Assembly (NCBI GenBank): GCA_049791475.1
Contig: JBAQZZ010000259.1
Location: forward strand, 1 to 11,681
Source: CAXBID01 sp049791475
GTDB taxonomy: Bacteria > Bacteroidota > Bacteroidia > Flavobacteriales > Flavobacteriaceae
Length of the DNA stretch: 11,681 bases
Direction of reading: 5' to 3'
Positions 6,078 to 11,681 of this stretch are shown in pieces. A program made the position numbers and the translations under genes. The first letter of the stretch is position 1. Each line of letters begins with the position of its first letter. Under the pieces are notes generated by a model. It had not been told where the DNA came from, did no database searches, and was given only the letters and a program-made list of their open reading frames with translations.

Positions 6078-6110
6078 AGTCCTAACTACAACACGTTAGG
6101 GCTTTTTTTG
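6078..6110 (+). terminator. Rho-independent terminator after serA
   Basis: AGTCCTAAC (6078-6086) pairs with GTTAGGGCT (6095-6103), eight Watson-Crick pairs and one wobble, with an 8-nt loop and seven T (6103-6109). It lies 42 bases after the serA stop. Confidence 0.92.
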
Positions 6111-6159
6111 TACATTGACCTTTCAATTTTATTAATCTTTTAAATTAAAAATAAAAATT

Positions 6160-6798
6160 ATGTCTGGAATTTTAGATTTATTAAACAGTGACCTCGGAAA
6201 AACAATTGTTAGTGGAGTTGCGGGTCAAACCAAACAACCTCAAAACAAAACACAAGATGTTTTAACTATGGCATTACCCGTTTTAATGGCAGCTATGAAG
6301 CGTAATGCAGCAACACCTCAAGGTGCTGAAGGATTAATGGGTGCATTAAGTAGCAAACATGATGGTAGTATTCTTGATAACCTAGGCGGTTTATTTGGTG
6401 GTGGTGTTGATGAGAATGTTATGAGTGATGGTGAAAAAATTCTAGGACATGTTTTAGGAAATAAACAACAAAACGTTACTAATACTTTAGGTGCAAAATC
6501 GGGAATGGACGCAGGTTCTGTTGCACAAATATTAAAAGTAGCAGCTCCAATATTAATGGGTGTTTTAGGTAATCAAGCAAAAAAACAAAACGTTAGTAGC
6601 CCAAGTGGAATAGAAGGTTTATTAGGTGGTTTACTTGGTGGAAGTTCTGCTAAAAATGAACAAAGCTTTTTAGAATCTATTCTAGATGCTGATGGTGATG
6701 GCAGTGTTATTGACGATGTTGCAGGTATGGTATTAGGCGGAAGCAAGAAAAAAGGTGGTCTTGGAGGATTACTTGGTGGATTGTTTGGCGGAAAATAA
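6160..6798 (+). CDS. DUF937 family glycine-rich protein
   Basis: 212 residues, no signal peptide, function unknown for the family. Two DUF937-type helical units are visible: residues 34-62 (VLTMALPVLMAAMKRN, then GAEGLMGAL) and 124-160 (ILKVAAPILMGVLGNQ, then GIEGLLGGLLGG). A calcium-loop-like DADGDGSVIDDV at 176-187 resembles EF-hand or dockerin loops, and HDGSILDN at 67-74 may be a decayed counterpart. The tail is Lys/Gly-rich and repetitive (GLGGLLGGLFGGK). The ATG follows an AT-rich leader without a clear Shine-Dalgarno site. It is a single-gene unit between two terminators. Proteins of this type are small and possibly self-assembling; any calcium binding is inference. Confidence 0.87.
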   Translation: MSGILDLLNSDLGKTIVSGVAGQTKQPQNKTQDVLTMALPVLMAAMKRNAATPQGAEGLMGALSSKHDGSILDNLGGLFGGGVDENVMSDGEKILGHVLGNKQQNVTNTLGAKSGMDAGSVAQILKVAAPILMGVLGNQAKKQNVSSPSGIEGLLGGLLGGSSAKNEQSFLESILDADGDGSVIDDVAGMVLGGSKKKGGLGGLLGGLFGGK

Positions 6799-6825
6799 AA
6801 ACACAACTAAATAACGGTTTAAAAT

Positions 6826-6853
6826 GAGTCAGCTTTTTGTTGACTCTTTTTTT
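6826..6853 (+). terminator. Rho-independent terminator after the DUF937 gene
   Basis: GAGTCA (6826-6831) pairs with TGACTC (6841-6846), extended by a G-T and a C-G pair around a TTTTT loop, followed by seven T (6847-6853). It lies 27 bases after the stop. Confidence 0.9.
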
Positions 6854-6888
6854 GTTAAAAACATTTAAATTCAGTCCCTTAAGGAATG

Positions 6889-6913
6889 ATTTTTGTATAT
6901 TTAAAACAAAAAT
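6889..6913. repeat. AT-rich 8-bp inverted repeat
   Basis: ATTTTTGT (6889-6896) and ACAAAAAT (6906-6913) are exact reverse complements with a 9-nt loop. A second small stem (CATTG 6915-6919, CAATG 6926-6930) follows. They lie in the gap before the DUF6146-like gene; a role is unknown. Confidence 0.45.
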
Positions 6914-6978
6914 GCATTGTTTACTCAATGAAAAGAGCCATGCACTCATTCTTACTTTTTTCTGAGATAGTTATGGCA

Positions 6979-6986
6979 TAGTTTTG
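6979..6986 (+). promoter_or_regulatory. Candidate -7 element of the DUF6146-like lipoprotein gene
   Basis: TAGTTTTG matches TAnnTTTG fully. It lies 20 bases before the ATG, giving a leader of about 15 nt. The expected -33 region (about 6955-6959) is T-rich but lacks a clear TTG. Confidence 0.5.
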
Positions 6987-7006
6987 ACCTGTAAACAAAT
7001 AGAAAA

Positions 7007-7450
7007 ATGAAAAATATCTTATACACCTTAGTTGTTTTCGGATTTATTGTTGGCTGTAATACAACCAAACCTATAGCTTCAAAAAAAGTAAAATCTGAAA
7101 AAGAACTTGCCCAAATCAATAATGATACGGTTACTATTGAAAATGATGAACTGGAATATGAAATCATTATTATAGAACCTGGATTTAATTTTTGGTTGGC
7201 AAGTAGGGCGCAACCAGAAGGTTTTTATTCGCAGCAATTTTTAGAAAACAGAAACTACATATATGTTGTCGAATGGAACCAACGTGTGCTGCAACCACAA
7301 CTGTTTAATCCTAACTTATACGAACTACAAATTGATTATCAATCAAACATAGATTATGGGTACGAGGTAAACTATAAACTTTACAACTACTTTATTTATT
7401 TTCAACTTACCTACAACCAAAGATTAGGACCGTTTGTTCCTAGAATTTAA
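7007..7450 (+). CDS. DUF6146-like lipoprotein
   Basis: 147 residues. The N terminus is a lipoprotein signal peptide with lipobox I14-V-G-C17, so the mature protein should be lipid-anchored in the cell envelope. A short linker rich in Lys, Thr and Glu (18-50) leads into a compact aromatic-rich domain: EYEIIIIEPGFNFWL (about 50-64), YSQQFLENRNYIYVVEWN (about 74-91), and a C-terminal run with many Tyr (NLYELQIDYQ, DYGYEVNYKLYNYFIYF). This pattern matches what I remember of the Bacteroidota DUF6146 family; function is unknown. ATG at 7007 is supported by the signal peptide. A separate promoter-like site precedes the next gene, so it may be a unit of its own. Confidence 0.82.
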   Translation: MKNILYTLVVFGFIVGCNTTKPIASKKVKSEKELAQINNDTVTIENDELEYEIIIIEPGFNFWLASRAQPEGFYSQQFLENRNYIYVVEWNQRVLQPQLFNPNLYELQIDYQSNIDYGYEVNYKLYNYFIYFQLTYNQRLGPFVPRI

Positions 7451-7456
7451 AAGCTT

Positions 7457-7478
7457 TTTGCTTATTTTTGCAAGCAAA
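7457..7478. repeat. Perfect 7-bp inverted repeat over the next gene's -7 element
   Basis: TTTGCTT (7457-7463) and AAGCAAA (7472-7478) are exact reverse complements with an 8-nt spacer. The spacer contains most of the TATTTTTG element. It could be an operator covering the promoter; without a T-run it is a poor terminator. Confidence 0.5.
7463..7470 (+). promoter_or_regulatory. Candidate -7 element of the DUF6787-like gene
   Basis: TATTTTTG is a full TAnnTTTG match 16 bases before the GTG start, predicting a very short leader of about 10 nt. The nearest TTTG upstream (7433-7436) gives a spacer of 26 bases, longer than usual. Confidence 0.5.
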
Positions 7479-7486
7479 CTATTTGT

Positions 7487-7981
7487 GTGAAAAAATTTAA
7501 AGAAAACTGGGAGATAAATAGTAATTGGCAACTTATTTTTCCTTTTTTAGGATTAATTGGTTTAGGCTATTCGTCTTATAAACTTTCATATGCATTCCTG
7601 AAAAGTTTTGGTGAAGTATTTATAGTATTACTGAGTGTCATAATTTTTTTCGCTTTACTAAAATTAACTCTTTTAATTTTCAATAAGTTAGAAAAGAAAT
7701 GGCAAGTAAATCAACGGTGGGAAATGATTAACATATTTCTAGTGTTTGCCATCACTGGTTCGGCTTCCGTATTTATTAGCAGACCCTTAATAAAATTAGC
7801 TGGTATTAATAAAGAAAATTTATCAACCTGGGTTTATTGGGTATTGTATATCATTATAGGGTTTGTTTTTTATCAAATTTTTCTTGTTTTAATAGGATGG
7901 ATTTTTGGTCAACATAAATTCTTTTGGGATTTTGAAAAAAAGATGCTTCGTAGAATTGGTTTTAAACGCTTTCTTGATTAA
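7487..7981 (+). CDS. DUF6787-like inner-membrane protein with internal duplication
   Basis: 164 residues, four predicted membrane segments (about 15-38, 41-66, 80-98, 113-140). The protein looks like two related halves: W8-x2-N11-x2-W14 before helix 1 and W72-x2-N75-x2-W78 before helix 3, each preceded by Lys-rich residues. The C-terminal half (FAITGSASVFISRPL, then GWIFGQHKFFWDFEKKMLRR) matches my memory of the DUF6787 family in Flavobacteriia; the N-terminal half seems a diverged copy. The function is unknown. The start is GTG at 7487; there is no suitable ATG near the N terminus and the conserved WxxNxxW follows at once. Its stop codon overlaps the next ATG by one base, so the two genes are probably translated together. 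Confidence 0.8.
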   Translation: MKKFKENWEINSNWQLIFPFLGLIGLGYSSYKLSYAFLKSFGEVFIVLLSVIIFFALLKLTLLIFNKLEKKWQVNQRWEMINIFLVFAITGSASVFISRPLIKLAGINKENLSTWVYWVLYIIIGFVFYQIFLVLIGWIFGQHKFFWDFEKKMLRRIGFKRFLD

Positions 7982-8313
7982 TGCTAAAATTTAAAGAACA
8001 TATCATCTTTAAAACTGTTACATTAGCTCTAGTCGTATCATTGTTAATCCCTTCTATTGTTAAATTTTCCCATATTTTTTCACATCACGAACACAAGGTT
8101 TGTGTGGGTGAAACATCAACCCATATTCATGAAGTAGATTTAGATTGTGAGTTCCATAAGTTCCAGCTCAACAAAAATTTTGCGTTTACAGATTCATATT
8201 TAGAGTTATTTTCAGAGGAAGAAGACCCTTTGCAAATAGTTTCGCAATACAACTTCCTTAGTAAATACCAACGCTTACACTTTTCACTTCGGGGACCTCC
8301 CGCGTTAATTTAA
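7981..8313 (+). CDS. Small membrane-anchored His/Cys-rich protein, putative metal-related
   Basis: 110 residues; I recognise no named family. One hydrophobic segment (about 11-27) acts as a signal peptide or anchor. Directly after it comes a dense set of possible metal ligands: H31, H35, H36, H38, C41, H48, H50, C56 and H59 (pattern HxxxHHxHxxC, then HxH, then CxxH). The C-terminal half is acidic (SEEED at 78-82) and then basic. Start ATG 7981 overlaps the preceding stop (TAATG), a sign of translational coupling. The TonB-dependent receptor gene begins 66 bp downstream. A periplasmic metal-binding or metal-sensing accessory to that receptor is inference from residues and position. Confidence 0.75.
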   Translation: MLKFKEHIIFKTVTLALVVSLLIPSIVKFSHIFSHHEHKVCVGETSTHIHEVDLDCEFHKFQLNKNFAFTDSYLELFSEEEDPLQIVSQYNFLSKYQRLHFSLRGPPALI

Positions 8314-8379
8314 TAATATTCACGTACGTCGATTTTTTTTTCGGCTTCAATCAATAATTATTAAATTAAATATTTACCT

Positions 8380-10596
8380 ATGAAATCATTTATAAATGTA
8401 TTGCTATTACTGGCAATTACGAATCTATACAGTCAAAATACAGTGCAAGGCCATGTCACAGACTCAAACACACAAGAGCGCTTGGCTTTAGTAAATATAT
8501 ACATACCACATCTGGAAAAAGGCACAACTACCAATGAAAATGGGAGTTTTATATTAGAAAATCTGCCCATTGGAAACTATAATATTCTGTTTTCAATGAT
8601 TGGGTATAAAACCCAATCGTTCAACATCAGTATGCCATCAACAGATAACATCAAAATTAGCTTAACGCCGTCTGCAATAGAAATGGAAAGCATCATCATC
8701 TCAACCCCATTTCACAAATTGCAAAGTGATAACGTGATGAAAGTGGAACAAAAAAGCATTAAAGATTTAAGAACCAGTGGATCTGTAACCTTATCAGATG
8801 GCATTACAAATATTGCCGGTGTTGAAAGCGTAACTACAGGTTTAAGCATTGGAAAACCCGTTATTAGAGGGTTGAGCTCCAATCGTGTTTTGGTTTATAC
8901 ACAAGGCATTCGTTTGGAAAACCAACAATTTGGAGACGAGCATGGCTTGGGCATAAACGATGCCGGTATTGAAAGTGTGGAAGTTATAAAAGGCCCCGCT
9001 TCCCTGCTCTATGGCAGCGATGCGCTTGGTGGTGTGCTGTACTTAAATCCTGAACGCTTTGCAAGCAATAATACATCGGCTGGAGATATTAACGGCAATT
9101 ATTACAGTAATACACAAGGTTATAGCACAAATGCAGGCTATAAATCTTCTGAAAATAATTTTAAATTTTTGTTTAGGGGAAGTATTGCTGAGCATTCAGA
9201 TTATAAAACGCGAAATTATCGTGTAACCAATACACGGTTTAGAGAACAGGATTTTAAAGCGGGCATTGGCTATCAAAATAATGCCTTTAAAACCGAGTTT
9301 CGCTACAATATGAACAATTCTAAATTAGGAATTCCAGAAACTATTGGCGAGCAATCTACAAACAGAACGCCCTTGCCTCCTTTTCAGGATATTACCAATC
9401 ATATATTCAGTACAAAATCTACGGTGTTTTTAAATAATTCCAAATTGGATATTAACTTAGGGTTTATTTATAATAACAGAAAAGAACTTGAAGAATATCG
9501 CAATGATGAAGACCAGGAAATGGGAGCGGCCCGCGAAGGTGATGAAATTTTGGAAACCGCACTACACATGAAACTTAAAACGGGCAATTATGATGTTAAA
9601 TACAGTTTGCCAAAATTAGGCAAATTTGAGACCATTGTTGGTGTACAGGGGATGAACCAAACCAATTCCAATTATGGAGAAGAAGAATTAATTCCCGATG
9701 CCACTACCAACGATTTTGGGATTTTAGCAACATCACATATTCATTTTGAAAAAGCCGATGTACAACTTGGGGGGCGATATGACCTTAGAGATATTGATGT
9801 TTTGAATGGTATCAATAGATCATTTAACAGTTTTAATGGCGCTATTGGAGTTAAAACAGATTTAGCAACAAACATTACGGCAAGAGTAAATTTTGCCACT
9901 GGTTTTAGGGCGCCCAATCTATCCGAATTAACTTCAGATGGCACCCACGAAGGTACCAACCGTTACGAAATTGGGGATAAAGATTTAAAGAGCGAGCAAA
10001 ATTTTCAAACCGATGTGTCTTTGGAATTTAAAAACGAACATGTAGAATTATTTGCCAACGGATTTTATAATAAAATAAACAATTATATTTTCATATCTCC
10101 CAACGGCGCCTTTGTTGATGAAAACCCTGTGTTTTTGTATTTACAGGACAATGCCAAATTATATGGTGGCGAATTCGGGTTTCATTTGCACCCACATCCT
10201 TTAGATTGGTTGCATTTTGAAAGTAGTTTTGAAATGGTTGCTGGCAAACAAGATAATAACGCCTATTTACCGCTCATTCCAGCCAATAGCTTAACAAATA
10301 TAATTCGCATGGAATTTGAAAAACCATGGGTAAAACAAGGCTATGCATTTATTAAATTAAGAACTACGTTTGACCAAAACAACGTCAGTCCTTTTGAAAC
10401 AAACACACCAGGCTATAATCTGTTAAGTGCCGGTTTAGGTGGCAGTTTTTCGTTCCTTAAAAATGAACTAAGTATTACCATTTCAGGTACCAACTTAACC
10501 AATGCCACTTATATTAATCATTTATCACGTTTAAAACCTGATGGGATTTTCAATATGGGAAGAAATATTAACTTAGGATTTACTTATAATCTTTAA
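8380..10596 (+). CDS. TonB-dependent outer-membrane receptor
   Basis: 738 residues. Signal peptide 1-18 (LLLLAITNLYS, then QN), CarboxypepD_reg-like domain about 20-100 (VQGHVTDSNTQERLALVNI, then GSFILENLPIGNYNILFSMIGY), plug domain about 115-225 (PVIRGLSSNRVLVYTQGIRLE, then IESVEVIKGPASLLYGSDALGGVLYL), and a beta-barrel to the C terminus ending in alternating residues (NINLGFTYNL). The segment IIISTPF (105-111) between the first two domains could be the TonB box. The plug, with RGL, DEHGLGI and GSDALGGV, reminds me of the ZnuD-type zinc receptors more than of SusC-type glycan receptors, and no susD-like gene follows. Together with the His/Cys-rich protein upstream, this suggests uptake of a metal or metal complex (inference). 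No Fur- or Zur-box was identified. ATG 8380 is supported by the signal peptide. Confidence 0.93.
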   Translation: MKSFINVLLLLAITNLYSQNTVQGHVTDSNTQERLALVNIYIPHLEKGTTTNENGSFILENLPIGNYNILFSMIGYKTQSFNISMPSTDNIKISLTPSAIEMESIIISTPFHKLQSDNVMKVEQKSIKDLRTSGSVTLSDGITNIAGVESVTTGLSIGKPVIRGLSSNRVLVYTQGIRLENQQFGDEHGLGINDAGIESVEVIKGPASLLYGSDALGGVLYLNPERFASNNTSAGDINGNYYSNTQGYSTNAGYKSSENNFKFLFRGSIAEHSDYKTRNYRVTNTRFREQDFKAGIGYQNNAFKTEFRYNMNNSKLGIPETIGEQSTNRTPLPPFQDITNHIFSTKSTVFLNNSKLDINLGFIYNNRKELEEYRNDEDQEMGAAREGDEILETALHMKLKTGNYDVKYSLPKLGKFETIVGVQGMNQTNSNYGEEELIPDATTNDFGILATSHIHFEKADVQLGGRYDLRDIDVLNGINRSFNSFNGAIGVKTDLATNITARVNFATGFRAPNLSELTSDGTHEGTNRYEIGDKDLKSEQNFQTDVSLEFKNEHVELFANGFYNKINNYIFISPNGAFVDENPVFLYLQDNAKLYGGEFGFHLHPHPLDWLHFESSFEMVAGKQDNNAYLPLIPANSLTNIIRMEFEKPWVKQGYAFIKLRTTFDQNNVSPFETNTPGYNLLSAGLGGSFSFLKNELSITISGTNLTNATYINHLSRLKPDGIFNMGRNINLGFTYNL

Positions 10597-10658
10597 TACT
10601 AATAACAATTTTTGCTATAATTTATTTATATTTATGTCTAAATAATCTTACTAAATAA

Positions 10659-11681
10659 TTGAAACCATTAAAAAGTCACTATAAGCTTAAATTAATTTGG
10701 CTGTTTATAGTGTCTTTTTCTTTTGTTAACTCTCAAACTAAAAATATTTTAATAAATCAATTAGTTAAAGATTTTAATGATTTAACAGAAAACATAAATT
10801 CAGACAATTTATATATACAGACCAGTAAAGGCATTTATGAAACTGAAGAAGATTTGTGGTTTAAAGCTTATGTTTTAGATGCACAATATCTTATTCCTTC
10901 TAACAGAAGTAAAACACTCTATGTTCAGTTAATTAATGATGAAACAAAACAAGCGGTCTGGGAAGAAAAATATGAAATAGAAAATGGCTTTGTTGATGGG
11001 CATCTTTACATACAAGATTCATTAAAAACGGGACGATACTCACTTTCCGCTTATAGCGAACATTCCTATTTCCAAAATCAAGAAGCATTTTACGCGCTAA
11101 AAAAAGTAAACATTGTTAAAAATATAAAACAAAAAATTGAAGTTGCTTCCGTTAAAAATGATACCATAGCTCAATTTTCATTATTTCCCGAAGGCGGTTA
11201 TTTGGTTTCCAATCTTAAAAATACATTAGCCTTTAAAGCTATAAATAAAGAAGGTTTGCCTGTTGGTGTTTCAGGTACGCTGTTTGAAAATGATGTTCCT
11301 ATTTTAAAATTTAAAAGTTTCCATGCTGGAATGGGTCGTTTTAATTTTAAACCCAATAATTCAAAAAAATATCATATTCAACTTTCTGAAACTGATAAAA
11401 AATATCAACTACCTGAAATTAAAAATTTTGGTAAAGTACTTCGTTTAATTTCAAACACAAACAATTTCTTAAACTTTAAAGTATCAAAAAGTAAAAATCA
11501 AAAAACAGAAACTATTTATATAAGGCTGCAAATAAGAGGTGTTATTTACAGTATGGCTTCTACCATATTAAAAGATGAAATTATTATAAAAATACCATTA
11601 AAGAATGTACCACAAGGTATTGCTGAAGTGACACTTTTTGATTCTGATTTAAAACCAATTACTGAACGCTTAGTGTATGTT
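10659..11681 (+). CDS. Large secreted MG2-like protein, 3' end outside the window
   Basis: 341 codons are open to the right edge. The frame is bounded by TAA at 10656-10658, and TTG at 10659 is the only sensible start: the signal peptide begins there (KPLKSHYKLKLIWLFIVSFSF, likely cut near residue 25) and no ATG or GTG occurs before it. Residues about 50-125 look like an MG2 domain of alpha-2-macroglobulin type (YIQTSKGIYETEEDLWFKAY, then LKTGRYSLSAYS). A second beta-rich domain starts at FPEGG (176-180), with SFHAGMGRFNFKP (220-232). Large envelope proteins of this plan are common in Flavobacteriia, some with a plug-like domain near the end; their role is not established. It follows the receptor gene after 62 bp without a clear terminator, so shared transcription is possible. 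Confidence 0.78.
   Translation, partial: MKPLKSHYKLKLIWLFIVSFSFVNSQTKNILINQLVKDFNDLTENINSDNLYIQTSKGIYETEEDLWFKAYVLDAQYLIPSNRSKTLYVQLINDETKQAVWEEKYEIENGFVDGHLYIQDSLKTGRYSLSAYSEHSYFQNQEAFYALKKVNIVKNIKQKIEVASVKNDTIAQFSLFPEGGYLVSNLKNTLAFKAINKEGLPVGVSGTLFENDVPILKFKSFHAGMGRFNFKPNNSKKYHIQLSETDKKYQLPEIKNFGKVLRLISNTNNFLNFKVSKSKNQKTETIYIRLQIRGVIYSMASTILKDEIIIKIPLKNVPQGIAEVTLFDSDLKPITERLVYV

Noticed and set aside
6573..6806. Open frame on the minus strand opposite the DUF937 gene
   Set aside because: Its Pro-rich product is the mirror of the Gly-rich GGT/GGA codons of the DUF937 gene; no signal for expression was seen.
8328..8345. GTCGA-T8-TCGGC hairpin as a terminator before the TonB receptor gene
   Set aside because: The T-run lies in the loop, not after the stem, and the stem has only five pairs with one wobble.
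9741..9959. Minus-strand open frame inside the TonB receptor gene
   Set aside because: It lies fully within a well-supported coding region and has no recognisable domain or start context.

Overview
The window reads as chromosomal DNA from a marine-type or host-associated Flavobacteriia/Bacteroidota member. The DNA is AT-rich. Promoter-like sites fit the Bacteroidota pattern (TTG, about 20 bp, TAnnTTTG) and there are few Shine-Dalgarno sites. One protein ends in a type IX secretion (T9SS) sorting domain, there is a CarboxypepD_reg/TonB receptor, and several small families (the DUF6146- and DUF6787-like proteins) are, as far as I recall, confined to Bacteroidota. No rRNA, tRNA, CRISPR array or transposase was seen.

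Left part (1-2110): the last 28 codons of an unidentified + strand gene, then a minus-strand gene for a secreted CotH-kinase-like protein with a T9SS sorting tail. This gene sits between two related imperfect hairpins and a 14-of-15 bp inverted repeat that touches both ends of the ORF, so it looks like a gene cassette.

Central part (2111-6110): a 2[4Fe-4S] ferredoxin gene (minus) diverges from a LuxC-type acyl-CoA reductase gene (plus) through a compact interlocked promoter pair. serC (phosphoserine aminotransferase) and serA (short, ACT-less phosphoglycerate dehydrogenase) follow; together they carry out the first two steps of serine synthesis from 3-phosphoglycerate. The gaps before serC and before serA are rich in repeats: a perfect 8-bp hairpin, a roughly 109-bp element with inverted ends, a 20-bp palindrome and a 7-bp tandem repeat just before the serA start. 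A clear terminator closes serA.

Right part (6160-11681): a Gly-rich DUF937 protein with its own terminator; a DUF6146-like lipoprotein; then a tightly packed set made of a duplicated four-helix membrane protein (DUF6787-like), a small membrane-anchored His/Cys-rich protein that overlaps it by one base, and a TonB-dependent receptor. The last three look like a candidate metal-uptake group (inference). The window ends inside a large secreted MG2-like protein gene that appears to start with TTG.

Most of the window is ordinary core genome. The points most worth a second look are the cassette-like CotH gene, the heptamer array before serA, and the His/Cys-rich protein coupled to the receptor.
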